From: Nostoc sp. FACHB-280 | Lineage (GTDB): Bacteria > Cyanobacteriota > Cyanobacteriia > Cyanobacteriales > Nostocaceae | Assembly: GCF_014697615.1 (NCBI RefSeq) | Contig: NZ_JACJSD010000034.1 | Location: 1-64,000 of the forward strand | Length of the DNA stretch: 64,000 nucleotides | Direction: 5' to 3' | Part shown: positions 8,609 through 20,600 of the stretch, one piece after another | How positions within the stretch are numbered: the first letter of the stretch is position 1 | Layout: each line of letters opens with the position of its first letter | The notes under the pieces: generated by a model | Database searches by the model: none | What the model was told of the DNA's origin: nothing | Seen by the model: only the letters and a program-made list of their open reading frames with translations | Translations under genes and position numbers: made by a program

Positions 8609-11131
8609 ATGGCAAAACAGTTAAACCTTCTCTCAACGGGACAGGTAATTACAACAGCCTTGCACACCGAGATGCAAAGGTCTTACCTAGAATATGCCAT
8701 GAGTGTGATTGTTGGGCGAGCTTTGCCAGATGTCCGCGATGGCTTAAAGCCTGTACATCGGCGCATTTTATATGCCATGCACGAACTAGGCTTAACACCA
8801 GATAGACCATATCGTAAATGTGCGCGTGTAGTGGGTGATGTACTAGGTAAATACCACCCCCACGGTGATCAAGCAGTTTATGATGCTTTGGTGAGGTTGG
8901 TACAAGATTTTTCCAGCCGTTATCCTTTACTAGCAGGACATGGCAATTTTGGCAGCGTGGATAATGACCCACCCGCCGCTATGCGTTACACCGAAACTCG
9001 TTTAGCACCCATTAGCCATGAGGGGATGCTGACAGAAATCGGTGAAGAAACTGTTGAATTTATCGGCAACTTTGATAATTCCCAGCAAGAACCCACAGTA
9101 TTACCTGCACAGTTACCCTTTTTGTTACTCAATGGTTGTGCGGGAATTGCTGTGGGTATGGCCACGAATATTCCGCCGCACAATTTGGGGGAAATTGTGG
9201 ATGGCTTAATTGCTTTAATCGACCAGCCAGATTTATCGGATGAAAAGTTATTAGAGTTAATTCCAGGGCCAGACTTTCCTACTGGTGGGGAAATTGTGGG
9301 TGATGCAGGAATTAGAGAAGCATACACCACAGGTAAAGGTGGAATTGTGCTGCGGGGAGTTGCCCAAATTGAAGAAGTTGCTGGCGGGAAGGGAACCAAA
9401 CGCCGGACAGCCATTGTAATTACGGAATTGCCTTACCAAGTGAATAAGGCGGGCTGGATTGAAAAGGTCGCAGAGTTAGTTAACCAAAGTCGTTTACAGG
9501 GAATTTCTGATATTCGTGATGAAAGCGATCGCGAAGGAATGCGGGTAGTAATTGAACTCAAACGCGACACAAATCCCCAAGAAGTATTGCAACATTTGTA
9601 TCATCAAACTGCTTTACAAACTAATTTTGGGGCAATTCTACTGGCAATTGTCGAAGGACAACCCCGGCAATTAAGCCTACGTCAATTGTTACAAGAGTTT
9701 CTCAATTTCCGAGAAGCAACCCTCAACCGTCGCTATAGTTACGAATTAGGTAAAGCTGAAAGTCGCTTGCATATAGTTGAGGGTTTACTCAAAGCCTTAT
9801 CTCAAGTCGATGAAGTGATTAGTATTTTGCGCCAAGCTGCTGACGGTAGTACAGCCAAAATGAATTTGAGTAGCCAGTTAAATTTAAGTGAGACACAAGC
9901 AGATGCAATTTTAGCTATGCCTTTGCGTCGTCTCACTAGTTTAGAACAACAGAACTTGCAGCAGGAATTTGAGCAACTCACTTCACAAATTGCCTTATTG
10001 CAAAACTTACTTAGCGATCGCCGGGAATTGTTAAAGTCTTTGAAAAAAGATTTGCGATCGCTCAAGCGCAAGTATGGTGATTCGCGACGTACTAAGTTAG
10101 CCCCCAGCGTAGCCGAAGAATTGCCCAAAAGCAAAACAGCAGAAGGTTCTAGAAGTCGCAAAACCGAAGAAATTGAAGAAATTTCCACCGCCGAACAGCC
10201 TGCGGAAGAAGCAATTCTGGAGTTTACCCACCGGGGTTATGTGCGTCGCCTAGCAACCACAGGGAAAAAATCAAAAGTAGAAAACGGTCTTCCTGATAAT
10301 GATTTCCTCATCCAAACTGAATTAACCGATACAAACCAAGATTTACTCATTCTGACCAGTGGTGGCAAAGTGTATCCTGTGCGAGTCGGCGAAATTCCCT
10401 TAACTACTGGCCGTTCTCCACGGGGAACGCCGTTGATTACCACACTCACCACTACAGCTCAAGGCAGTCAAGAACCTGTTGTCAGCCGCTTTTTATTACC
10501 AGCAGATTTCGACTCTAAGCAAATGATTCTCCTCACAAAACAAGGCAGAATCAAGCGGTTATCTTTGGCAGAATTTACCAACCTGACTCGTCGCGGAATT
10601 ACAATTGTCAAACTCAAAGACGATGATGAATTGTTATTTACTCAATTCACCACTACAGGAGAGCATTTAATTTTAGCTAGTTCCGGTGGGCGGTTATTGC
10701 GGTTTGCAGTCAATGACGAACAGTTAACAGTTATGGGTAGAACCGCGATGGGTTTACAAGCTTTTCGATTGTTGCGAAATCAGCAGATGGTTGGCTGTGC
10801 AACTGTGGGTAAAGATGACCAATTGCTGTTAGTGACTCAACAAGGATACGCCAAGCGGATGCCCGCAAGTCAATTAAGAGCCGCAAACCGTGGCGATTTA
10901 GGTACACAAGCACTGAAGTTTGCGAGTAAAACCGACAACTTAGCCAGTATGGTGAAGGCAACTACCCCAGAAGTTGCACTAATCACAAATAAAGAGCGTG
11001 TAGTCCGGCTAACTGTAGATACAGTCCCGATTTTGACTAGAGACACAACTGGTGAAAGCATTCTGCAACTCAATCGAGATGAGAAAATTATTGCTGTCGT
11101 TGATGTGCGCTCTCATCTGACTCAGTCTTGA
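8609..11131 (+). CDS. gyrA: type IIA topoisomerase subunit A (GyrA/ParC family)
   Basis: This is the DNA-cleaving subunit of gyrase or topoisomerase IV. The breakage-reunion domain contains the catalytic Tyr127 in [10 protein letters not shown] and the quinolone region [17 protein letters not shown]. The tower and coiled-coil run to about residue 500, then a Lys/Glu-rich linker (about 495-535) and a C-terminal beta-pinwheel (from about 538). Numbering is E. coli GyrA plus five. Two oddities: the residue equivalent to E. coli Ser83 is Gln88, and the first pinwheel blade reads [11 protein letters not shown] where gyrases have the QRRGGKG GyrA box. It may therefore work as a ParC-like relaxing enzyme; cyanobacteria usually carry two such genes. 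It has its own terminator and is far from gyrB. Confidence 0.88.
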   Translation: MAKQLNLLSTGQVITTALHTEMQRSYLEYAMSVIVGRALPDVRDGLKPVHRRILYAMHELGLTPDRPYRKCARVVGDVLGKYHPHGDQAVYDALVRLVQDFSSRYPLLAGHGNFGSVDNDPPAAMRYTETRLAPISHEGMLTEIGEETVEFIGNFDNSQQEPTVLPAQLPFLLLNGCAGIAVGMATNIPPHNLGEIVDGLIALIDQPDLSDEKLLELIPGPDFPTGGEIVGDAGIREAYTTGKGGIVLRGVAQIEEVAGGKGTKRRTAIVITELPYQVNKAGWIEKVAELVNQSRLQGISDIRDESDREGMRVVIELKRDTNPQEVLQHLYHQTALQTNFGAILLAIVEGQPRQLSLRQLLQEFLNFREATLNRRYSYELGKAESRLHIVEGLLKALSQVDEVISILRQAADGSTAKMNLSSQLNLSETQADAILAMPLRRLTSLEQQNLQQEFEQLTSQIALLQNLLSDRRELLKSLKKDLRSLKRKYGDSRRTKLAPSVAEELPKSKTAEGSRSRKTEEIEEISTAEQPAEEAILEFTHRGYVRRLATTGKKSKVENGLPDNDFLIQTELTDTNQDLLILTSGGKVYPVRVGEIPLTTGRSPRGTPLITTLTTTAQGSQEPVVSRFLLPADFDSKQMILLTKQGRIKRLSLAEFTNLTRRGITIVKLKDDDELLFTQFTTTGEHLILASSGGRLLRFAVNDEQLTVMGRTAMGLQAFRLLRNQQMVGCATVGKDDQLLLVTQQGYAKRMPASQLRAANRGDLGTQALKFASKTDNLASMVKATTPEVALITNKERVVRLTVDTVPILTRDTTGESILQLNRDEKIIAVVDVRSHLTQS

Positions 11132-11215
11132 TTTGCCAGAATTCATAATTCCGAACAAGAGTATGTAGCAAAATTTTGATTGCGTAACTTTTATCAAATT
11201 TATAGATAAATGATC

Positions 11216-11250
11216 AACCGGAAGAGAGATTTTTCCGGTTATTTGTTTTG
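11216..11250 (+). terminator. Rho-independent terminator of the gyrA-type gene
   Basis: AACCGGAA (11216-11223) pairs with TTCCGGTT (11233-11240), followed by ATTTGTTTTG. It is 85 bases after the stop codon. Confidence 0.8.
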
Positions 11251-11455
11251 TTAACCAATACATAATCTGCCCTATACCTTCATTGTTTATCAGAGCAAAC
11301 AGTTGTTTGTCTCTACACAATTTATTGGTATGAAAATAGTTCGCTGCGATCGCACTCTCATAAATATCAACAAATGTTGCGTTTCTTAAAAAAGTTGTTA
11401 TATTAGTTTACATAAGGCAATAAATCTTGAGTAAATCCAGTTTGGAGTTTTAACA
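11251..11455 (+). promoter_or_regulatory. upstream region of the hli gene
   Basis: The spacer contains a HIP1 octamer at 11346 and an AT-rich promoter-like stretch TTGTTATATTAGTTTACAT around 11394-11412. GTTTACAT resembles one half of the HLR1 light-response motif bound by RpaB, but I do not see a second half-site at the right spacing, so RpaB control is only possible. TTTGGAG six to nine bases before the ATG is the ribosome-binding site. Confidence 0.35.
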
Positions 11456-11638
11456 ATGACTAATACAACCACAAAAATCACCGCCCCTGTAGTGGAAGAT
11501 CGCAATGCTTGGCGTTGGGGTTTTACTCCACAAGCAGAAATTTGGAACGGTCGTTTAGCAATGATTGGCTTTTTGGCTGCTGCATTGATTGAATTATTTT
11601 CTGGTCAAGGCTTCCTGCATTTCTGGGGCATTCTTTAA
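11456..11638 (+). CDS. high-light-inducible protein (Hli/Scp, one-helix LHC-like)
   Basis: This is a 60-aa thylakoid protein with one membrane helix that binds chlorophyll and carotenoid and protects photosystem assembly under excess light. The chlorophyll-binding signature ExxNxRxAMxG is present as Glu28, Asn31, Arg33 in [20 protein letters not shown]. The N-terminus (about 22 residues) is stromal and ends in the usual [10 protein letters not shown]. The length is typical. It is monocistronic, between two hairpin terminators. Which hli paralogue this is cannot be told. Confidence 0.93.
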   Translation: MTNTTTKITAPVVEDRNAWRWGFTPQAEIWNGRLAMIGFLAAALIELFSGQGFLHFWGIL

Positions 11639-11683
11639 GTTTTAAGTAACGTAACTCACTTTTCTGAGAATATGAAAAATAAA

Positions 11684-11720
11684 AACCTGGTAGCGTTGAA
11701 TAACTACCAGGTTGTTTATT
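11684..11720 (+). terminator. Rho-independent terminator of hli
   Basis: A perfect 10-bp stem AACCTGGTAG (11684-11693) / CTACCAGGTT (11704-11713) with a 10-base loop, followed by GTTTATTTTCG, 45 bases after the hli stop. Confidence 0.85.
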
Positions 11721-11784
11721 TTCGTTATTTGTCCTTAGTTAATAGTCATTTGTCAACAACTTATGACTATTAATTGTTGAATCT

Positions 11785-11880
11785 CCAAATTTTAGATTTT
11801 AAATTTTGGACTTTTGATCATTAGTTCAGACCCCTTTTTTGGAGTTGCAGTAAATCTAAAATCCAAAATCTAAAATTGGT
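11785..11880. repeat. foldback of TAAAATC-type heptamers
   Basis: CCAAATTTTAGATTTTAAAT near 11787 is answered in inverted orientation by AAATCCAAAATCTAAAATTG near 11859, with TCTAAAATC units. It lies just after the sigA stop and could fold when sigA is transcribed, so it may double as its terminator. Confidence 0.6.
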
Positions 11881-11883
11881 TGA

Positions 11884-13059
11884 CTACCGAATATATTCTT
11901 TCAGGACGCTATTACGGTTGGGGTGGCGTAATTTGCGGAGGGCTTTGGCTTCAATTTGACGAATACGTTCGCGGGTAACGTTGAAAATTTGGCCAATTTC
12001 TTCCAGGGTTTTCATCCGTCCATCATCCAAGCCGTAACGGAGTCTGAGAACATCGCGTTCACGGGGGCTGAGGCTATCCAGAACTTTTTCTAAATCTTCA
12101 CGCAACAAATTCTTAGAAACTTGATCTTCTGGGGTTTCACCATCAGATTCAATAAAATCACCCAAGCGAGAATCTTCTTCTTTACCAATGGGGGTTTCTA
12201 AGGAAATTGGTAGTTGTGCAGATTTAGCAATAAACCGCAGTTTCTCGATGGTCATTTCCATCCGAGTCGCAATTTCTTCTTCTGTGGGTTTGCGACCCAT
12301 TTCTTGAGAAAGTAGCTTGGTGGTTTTCTTAATCCGGGATATGGTTTCGTAAAGGTGAACCGGTAGGCGGATAGTACGAGATTGATCTGCGATCGCTCTG
12401 GTGATGGCCTGACGAATCCACCATGTAGCGTAGGTGGAGAATTTGTAACCTTTTTCGTGGTCGAATTTTTCCGCAGCCCGAATCAAACCAAGGCTACCTT
12501 CTTGAATTAAGTCTTGGAATGATAAACCACGATTCATGTATTTCTTGGCAATAGAAACCACCAACCGGAGGTTCGACTGCACCATTTTATCTTTTGCTCT
12601 CCGGCCAATGTGCAGGCGATAACGAAAAGCTGGCAACGGCAATTGTACTGCTTCTGCCCATTCACTATCACGAGGATCGCGATCTAACTGTTCTGAAAGT
12701 CTTTCTCTGACTCTTTCTAATTCCAGTAAATCTGCGATTTTCCGTGCTAATTCAATTTCTTCATCAGCCCGCAATAAACGAATTCGCCCAATTTCTTGCA
12801 AGTAAAGACGAATAGAATCTTCGGTGTAATGCTTTTTCTTGCTTTGTGTGCGACGACGCGATTTAGCGGCTTTTCCAGACTTTGCGTCGTCCTCATCAGA
12901 CTGAGGCTCTAAAAATTCATCCATGTCGCCGTCATCAACGAGAAGCAAGTCTTCCTCTTCTTCAATTAAGAGGTCTTCTAACTCCTCAAAATCAGGCTGA
13001 TTTATTATTTCTAGGTCAGGCTGATAATTGCTTTCGAGTACGTTGTTAGCCTGGTTCAT
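11884..13059 (-). CDS. sigA: principal RNA polymerase sigma factor SigA (group 1)
   Basis: This is the housekeeping sigma-70 factor. An acidic N-terminal region (residues 1-65, runs of Glu and Asp) is followed by region 1.2 ([16 protein letters not shown]), region 2 with the core-binding and -10 motifs ([36 protein letters not shown]), region 3 ([12 protein letters not shown]) and region 4 with the -35 helix-turn-helix ([20 protein letters not shown]). The length (391 aa) matches cyanobacterial SigA, which has a short region 1.1. GAGGAA lies just upstream of the ATG at 13057-13059. The 1.6-kb non-coding DNA upstream suggests a long leader or several promoters. Confidence 0.96.
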   Translation of the reverse strand: MNQANNVLESNYQPDLEIINQPDFEELEDLLIEEEEDLLLVDDGDMDEFLEPQSDEDDAKSGKAAKSRRRTQSKKKHYTEDSIRLYLQEIGRIRLLRADEEIELARKIADLLELERVRERLSEQLDRDPRDSEWAEAVQLPLPAFRYRLHIGRRAKDKMVQSNLRLVVSIAKKYMNRGLSFQDLIQEGSLGLIRAAEKFDHEKGYKFSTYATWWIRQAITRAIADQSRTIRLPVHLYETISRIKKTTKLLSQEMGRKPTEEEIATRMEMTIEKLRFIAKSAQLPISLETPIGKEEDSRLGDFIESDGETPEDQVSKNLLREDLEKVLDSLSPRERDVLRLRYGLDDGRMKTLEEIGQIFNVTRERIRQIEAKALRKLRHPNRNSVLKEYIR

Positions 13060-13740
13060 GCCGCGTTCCTCATGCTCCTTGCAGAATCAATTACTTCAAT
13101 TACTCAAGATGTATTTAGCACTCTTTTGATGAGGGCTATTTAACAACCGAAAAATCGGGTTTTAGGCTGTTTTCCCTGAAAGCTTTTCGGTAGTTTTACT
13201 CCATTTTGGAGGAGTTTTTTATTGAAGTGTGAAAAGTCGCATTGACTGCTGACTTACTCACTTTATTAACAGTCGCGTGTTGCTGTCGCACACAACTTTT
13301 AACTTGTTTGTTTAAAACAGGGCTTGTCTTTGTCTTGATCAAAAATTCACCACTTCATATAAACAATTATGATTGCTGGCATATTTTCTTACAAAGACTG
13401 TTCCGATTGTAGCCTGTTTCACAAAAATTGCACTCTTTTTGTGTGTTAATCATGAAGTCATTAAGTAAGTTAAAGCCACTATTATCAAAAAGATATAAAA
13501 AAGGGTAGGTATTCCCTTAAATTTTCTTTAAACCTTTTTGGAATTACAGTGGACTTATCTTTACATTCAAAGGAAATTACTCTCACCTTCACACAATTTT
13601 AGGTATTAACTACAACATTAATTACCGAGAAACATTGTGCTTTATATTAACTTAGGCAAGAAGTCTTGAGAGGCATATTTTTACATTTCCTTTATAAATG
13701 ACTCATCCCAAACAATTATGCAGTCAGTCCTGTTAGATAG

Positions 13741-13844
13741 AGCAGCTAGAAAGATGCTGCTAATATCAAGACACTAAACTTTGGTTGATGCCAGCTACCT
13801 TAACTGAGGAGTTGAGGTTAAGACAGATTCTGCCAGATGGCATT
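13741..13844. ncRNA. structured-RNA candidate in the sigA upstream region
   Basis: Two adjacent structures: AGCAGC (13741-13746) with GCTGCT (13756-13761), and a larger element closed by ATGCCA (13788-13793) with TGGCAT (13838-13843), enclosing CTTAAC (13799-13804) with GTTAAG (13817-13822) and a small CAG/CTG stem. It matches no RNA family I know, and the strand is undetermined. It could be a leader element of sigA or chance folding. Confidence 0.25.
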
Positions 13845-14565
13845 CAATAAAGTTTTAACTGAGTTGGTCTTATTCACACATTAGCGCACAGATGAGATTT
13901 CAACCCTATGAATCTTGACAAACTGCTCCTATTGTATACAAAGATATTTTAATCAATTTATAAAGAATTTGACAGTTGCTAATTTAGATATTTATCTGTT
14001 CATGGCAAAAGTTTATTAGATACAGACAAACTGGCTATGTTCGCTAAGACAACATCAAGATGTTTGGATATATATATTCCACAAATTTCTGCCGCTAGTA
14101 ACTGGTGAGTTGAACATAAGTGAATTTAGCGCCTTGGTGGATAATCTAGTTCGTTAATTTTGCTCACGTACGCATATGTTAAATATACTACTGGTTTATG
14201 AAGAAAATAATGGCTTTGTGTAATCTTCAACATCCTTAGACACTTAACCAATTTTTTTGGTATACAAGATGAAGCTTCGCACCTCAAGGATAACAAATGC
14301 TTTTCTGGCTGGGATGAAATTTGAATACACAAATTCTTAATTAGAGATTTTTAATTTTGGCTAAATGTCAATGAAATTGACACTTAGGTATTAAACCCTC
14401 ATTGTTCAATAGCTTGACAAAAAAAAGTTTTTATGCAGTTCTTGACAAAATGAAAACTAATAACCTTAGTAATTAATAATTATGTATTTTATCAAACAAC
14501 TTTCAGAACCAGGAAATAATACTTATCAGAAATTTACGTAGAGACGGGAGATAGGGTGATATCTG

Positions 14566-14632
14566 GTTCGTAAAAGACTGGCAATTAAAGACCGCAGGGT
14601 TCAGGAGGCAGGAAGAGAAAGAGTTTGAGTCT
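14566..14632. repeat. dispersed repeat, copy 1 (second copy at 62494-62553)
   Basis: The stretch from GGTTCGTAAAAGACT through AAAGACCGCAGGGTTCAGGA to GAGAAAGAGTTT recurs with a few changes and small gaps at 62494-62553. Both copies are non-coding and in the same orientation on the plus strand. Confidence 0.7.
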
Positions 14633-14702
14633 TGTTTACCTTTCTTTACACAGGTTGGTTTTATTGCTCCGACTTACTTCATAGCCAGAATTTGATTAGA
14701 CG

Positions 14703-14734
14703 TAAAAAAAGGTAACGAGCGATCGCCCATTACC
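14703..14734 (-). terminator. Rho-independent terminator of gyrB with a HIP1 core
   Basis: On the minus strand GGTAA and TTACC close a hairpin whose interior is the HIP1 palindrome GCGATCGC (14720-14727), followed by seven T residues (14704-14710 as A on plus). It is 40 bases after the gyrB stop. Confidence 0.8.
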
Positions 14735-14775
14735 TACCATTACTGCACATCAGGATAATTGATATTAGCTTGATA

Positions 14776-17069
<2,294 letters not shown>

Positions 17070-17963
17070 ATGACTAAATTAATTGTGATTTGTGGTGCAA
17101 CTGCCACAGGTAAATCTGGTTTAGGTTTAACTTTAGCGCAAAGGTTGGGTTCTGTAATTCTCAGTGCAGACTCCCGTCAGGTTTACCGAGAGTTTAACAT
17201 TGGCACAGCTAAACCAACGTTAGCAGAACAAAAATTAGTGCCACATTATTTAATAGATATCTGCGAGCCAACAGAAACAATGACGGTAGCAGATTATCAA
17301 GAGCAAGCACAGGCTTTGATTGCGTCTTCTGCTGTTGAACCAATTTTGTTAGTGGGTGGAACTGGTTTATATATCCGTTCAATAGTTCAAGGGATGAAAA
17401 TACCAAGAGTTGCGCCTGATTATGAATTGCGATCGCAGTTAGAATCTCTCGGACAAAATCAACTTTATAGTATGTTGCGACAAGTTGACCCCGCCGCATC
17501 ACAAAAAATTCATCCCAATGATCCCGTACGGACTTTACGCGCATTAGAAGTATTTTATATAACAGGGACTCCTATATCTGAACAGCAAGGTGAAAACCCG
17601 CCAAATTATCCGATTTTGCAGATCGGTTTAGATTGTGATGTGGAAAGATTAGACACACGCATTCACAAGCGGACTGAACAAATGATTGCTGATGGTTTAG
17701 TGGCTGAAGTGGAATATTTGTGTCAGAAATATGGTGAAGATTTATCTTTGTTAAACACTTTGGGATATCAAGAGATTAAGCAATATTTAGCGGGTAAGAT
17801 TACTTTAAATGAAGCGAAAGAATTAACAGTTTTACATACAAGACAATTTGCCAAACGCCAGCGTACTTGGTTTAGAGCATATCCGCAAATTGAGTGGTTT
17901 AATGCAGATGATGTTGATTTAATAGAGAAGGTTTGGCTGCGTGTGAATGAGTTTATTAACTGA
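17070..17963 (+). CDS. miaA: tRNA dimethylallyltransferase
   Basis: MiaA transfers a dimethylallyl group to N6 of adenosine 37 in tRNAs that read codons starting with U. The P-loop GATATGKS is at residues 9-16. Other family motifs are ILSADSRQVYREFNIGTAKP (substrate site), LLVGGTGLYIRSIVQGM and NPPNYPILQIGL. The C-terminal HTRQFAKRQRTWFR is the typical tRNA-contact segment. The length (297 aa) is normal. The ATG at 17070 is embedded at the end of a heptamer repeat and has no clear Shine-Dalgarno sequence. It appears monocistronic. Confidence 0.95.
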   Translation: MTKLIVICGATATGKSGLGLTLAQRLGSVILSADSRQVYREFNIGTAKPTLAEQKLVPHYLIDICEPTETMTVADYQEQAQALIASSAVEPILLVGGTGLYIRSIVQGMKIPRVAPDYELRSQLESLGQNQLYSMLRQVDPAASQKIHPNDPVRTLRALEVFYITGTPISEQQGENPPNYPILQIGLDCDVERLDTRIHKRTEQMIADGLVAEVEYLCQKYGEDLSLLNTLGYQEIKQYLAGKITLNEAKELTVLHTRQFAKRQRTWFRAYPQIEWFNADDVDLIEKVWLRVNEFIN

Positions 17964-17968
17964 AATAT

Positions 17969-18026
17969 TGCGCCTGGTAATCGTGTACTACTGCTACACT
18001 AAAGTTTACGAACCCCTCCAGGCGCA
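17969..18026 (+). repeat. hairpin and dispersed CTCTGCG-type repeat after miaA
   Basis: TGCGCCTGG (17969-17977) pairs with CCAGGCGCA (18018-18026) across a 40-base loop. The right arm continues as GCAGAGAACACAGAGG, a unit related to the segments at 21201-21233 and 61484-61515. It may terminate miaA but lacks a T run. Confidence 0.5.
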
Positions 18027-18071
18027 GAGAACACAGAGGAAGAGGAGCGATCGCCTGCTAAAATAAACATC

Positions 18072-18992
18072 TTATTGCTGTTGCAACCAAGCTACTAAAT
18101 CAGCTTCATCAGAGAAATCTAGTAAAGCTTCTGCTAAATCCTCTAACTGAGTTAAAGATAATCCGCGCAGTTGTGCTTGTAATTCAGGAGTAATTGTACC
18201 AATGCGTCTTGTTAATTGACGCTGAATTACTTTCAATTCTCCTTGTTGCAGCCCTTGTTGAAGCCCTTGTTGTATCCCTTCCTCCATCCAACTGGTTACA
18301 ATTTGCATAACTACCTCTTGTTGAGTTGGTTCAAATTGAGCAATTTCCGCCTGGAATATTTGATTTTCTTGGGCATTTAGCCGTAGGTAACTGTCAATAA
18401 AGCCTGAAATTAACTGCATCCGTGCTGGATCTAACTGCAATGTCGCTAATAGGCGCAGACACTCCGATTTTACTCTAGGACGGTCTTGTGGCGCTATGTT
18501 CATCTTCGCCATCAGCGCACTAGCCACAGGATTTTGCTGTTGTAGATACTCTCGCCAATTCAAGCGATTTAACTGAATCACATCATAGTTGAATTGCAAG
18601 ACGACTTTATTGGGAAATGCAACTTGATGAAAATCTTGTTCGACTTTTTTGGGGCGATCGTAAGAAAATAAGGCAATGGGATAAACTGGCAAGCCGTATT
18701 TCTCGTACAATCTGGCAAAGTAGCGATACATCCGTAAATCAAATGCTTCTTGATAATAAGCTTGATGTTCGAGATGTATTAAGAAACAAGATTCCTGTCC
18801 TCTAAATTTTGCTTTGACTACTATGTCAGTTTCATATTTTTCGCCAGCCGTAACATCAGTAAATACTTCTTTATCAAGGAAGGTGATGCTGTCTCTTTCC
18901 AGGTAAGCAGTAATTTCTGGGAAGAATAACTCGATAAATTCCCAGAAGAAGGTGGTGAGTAGTTCTTTGAACAGGCGATCGTGGTCTATCAT
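18072..18992 (-). CDS. Rpn/YhgA-type PD-(D/E)XK nuclease homologue with DUF4351 tail
   Basis: The N-terminus (HDRLFKELLTTFFWEFIELF) and the core TDIVVKAKFRGQESCFLIHL followed by EHQ match the family of Rpn recombination-promoting nucleases, long annotated as putative transposases. The Asp of TDIV and the Glu-x-Gln of LEHQ fit a PD-(D/E)XK active site. A Gln/Gly-rich hinge (EEGIQQGLQQGLQQGE) leads to a C-terminal DUF4351 region (LTRRIGTITPELQAQLRGLS). E. coli RpnA promotes RecA-independent recombination and cleaves DNA; activity here is inferred. These genes are numerous in Nostoc genomes. Its RBS region overlaps HIP1-rich DNA. It is a single gene with no obvious partner. Confidence 0.8.
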   Translation of the reverse strand: MIDHDRLFKELLTTFFWEFIELFFPEITAYLERDSITFLDKEVFTDVTAGEKYETDIVVKAKFRGQESCFLIHLEHQAYYQEAFDLRMYRYFARLYEKYGLPVYPIALFSYDRPKKVEQDFHQVAFPNKVVLQFNYDVIQLNRLNWREYLQQQNPVASALMAKMNIAPQDRPRVKSECLRLLATLQLDPARMQLISGFIDSYLRLNAQENQIFQAEIAQFEPTQQEVVMQIVTSWMEEGIQQGLQQGLQQGELKVIQRQLTRRIGTITPELQAQLRGLSLTQLEDLAEALLDFSDEADLVAWLQQQ

Positions 18993-19099
18993 GATTAGAT
19001 TTATATCATGTTACTGATGAGCGATCGCTCAATATTTGTGAAAATAGGAATGCGATCGCTTGTTGTCTTTTAGTGGATAATCCCATAAAAATTACTATT

Positions 19100-20314
19100 T
19101 CACGTTTGCATACCAAATTCTTCTGGGTCGATATCCCAATTCACCCAGCAAATTGCCTCCCTTGCTGATTTTATGTAAGGTGGAACTCGCAACACATAAA
19201 TAAACCCAGTACTAGGGCAAGTCATTTTTAACAGATAAATTGCTTCAACATCCACAAAAGCATCTATTTTTAGTAGTACGTATTCATGCCAATAATCTAA
19301 TTCAGTAGCTTGTAATTCTTGGCAGATTTTACTATATCCAATTCCTTGAATCAATACTCTCCTTAGTTCAGTATTTTTTTCTTCTAATAGCCATTTTGCT
19401 TGCCATTGATGAGGATGTAATTTTCCGTATCTTTCTGGTAGCGTAACACCATGATAAGAATAAAAACTATAGCTGTCAGCAAATCTAATTGCAGTTTCAC
19501 CTTCAGCATGAAGACGGTTTTGAGAATCTAAATTTAAAACTATAGGGCGATTAACTACGAGTAAAATTTGATTGTAAGGAGGAATAATACAGCCAACTTC
19601 TTCAATCATAGACTGCATAATTTGCCATTTATTAAAATCATACTTACAGTTTAACACTGAGATACAATAGTCACATCTAGCTACACTTTGTACAAATATT
19701 CTCCATTGATACCAACCATAACCAATAGGAGATAATATTCTAAAGTGATGTAAATTCACCTTGAGTTTTATGCTGTGAATTCTAGATAATTGTCTTTCTG
19801 TTTGTTCTAAAATAGGATCATAGAATTCTCTGCTTAATTTACATTCTAAAGATTTGCTTATGTAGCAATTTATATTATTTAGCAGATATAATCTGAGTCT
19901 ATCCAGTATATTTGTATCAATATTTAAGATTATTATTCGAGATAATTTATAGTATGTTATTGCAGATAAAACACAACCTAAAACAAATATTAATCCACTA
20001 AAGTAATCAGATTCAATTTGTAGTGAATAAAAACATACTAATACTGGAATAATAATAACAAATAAAGGAAAAAATAAATAGGTTACTTTCTTTTGCAAAG
20101 TGTATAAATTCTTTATATCTTCAAAAGCATTTAAGGGGCTACTGACAAACTTGATTTTAGGATTATTGATAATTCCACTATCAGCAAAAGCCTGCTTGAT
20201 TATTTCGGTAGCTTTTTTAGTCTCAATTTGTTTATTTGACAATGCTATTTTTCGCCACTTATCACGATAAACGGGAATTAAGGCTTCTTGTTCTGGAGTC
20301 AGTGTTTCAATCAT
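19100..20314 (-). CDS. DUF6745-like membrane-containing protein
   Basis: The start (MIETLTPEQEALIPVYRDKW) and the C-terminal half (LHAEGETAIRFADSYSFYSY, RYGKLHPHQW, ELRRVLIQGIGYSKICQEL) match, from memory, a cyanobacterial family now called DUF6745. Its members are often linked to leucine-rich-repeat proteins. This copy has two hydrophobic segments inserted after about residue 75 (VTYLFFPLFVIIIPVLVCFY and FSGLIFVLGCVLSAITYY), which I do not recall from the family. The end (INSAREAI-like KSAREAICWVNWDIDPEEF) is the typical tail. The function is unknown. The middle part is very AT-rich compared with its neighbours. Confidence 0.6.
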   Translation of the reverse strand: MIETLTPEQEALIPVYRDKWRKIALSNKQIETKKATEIIKQAFADSGIINNPKIKFVSSPLNAFEDIKNLYTLQKKVTYLFFPLFVIIIPVLVCFYSLQIESDYFSGLIFVLGCVLSAITYYKLSRIIILNIDTNILDRLRLYLLNNINCYISKSLECKLSREFYDPILEQTERQLSRIHSIKLKVNLHHFRILSPIGYGWYQWRIFVQSVARCDYCISVLNCKYDFNKWQIMQSMIEEVGCIIPPYNQILLVVNRPIVLNLDSQNRLHAEGETAIRFADSYSFYSYHGVTLPERYGKLHPHQWQAKWLLEEKNTELRRVLIQGIGYSKICQELQATELDYWHEYVLLKIDAFVDVEAIYLLKMTCPSTGFIYVLRVPPYIKSAREAICWVNWDIDPEEFGMQT

Positions 20315-20600
20315 TATATGATTCTAAGTTTTACACACAAAAATTGTTAGCTGCGATCGCTCTACCAATATTATGGAAATATTCATTTGATAAAGCTCTG
20401 GGAAATTTAGCCATCATAAATACAGTTTGACGATTTCTACATATCCAGTAATCTTCTGAATAACCAAATTTACTCATAAGTGAGATTTTATATGTAGATA
20501 GCAAAATACTGATCGATTTACTAAGGTTAATTCTTGAGCAAGATTTGTTCTTAACTAATTTTTTAAGTGGTGAAACTCTCTGGTTAATTGAGTTTTGGTT

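Larger units (their letters stand above)
13060..14702. other. 1.6-kb non-coding region upstream of sigA
   Basis: This is the longest gene-free stretch here. No reading frame has codon use or similarity that I would accept as a gene. It should contain the sigA promoter(s) and possibly a long 5' leader. Structured segments stand out at 13741-13844, and a dispersed repeat at 14566-14632. The rest is AT-rich with no recognisable motif. Confidence 0.5.

Noticed and set aside
14126-14332. Minus-strand frame of 68 codons in the sigA upstream region
   Set aside because: No ribosome-binding site, no recognisable composition or domain, lies in AT-rich non-coding DNA.
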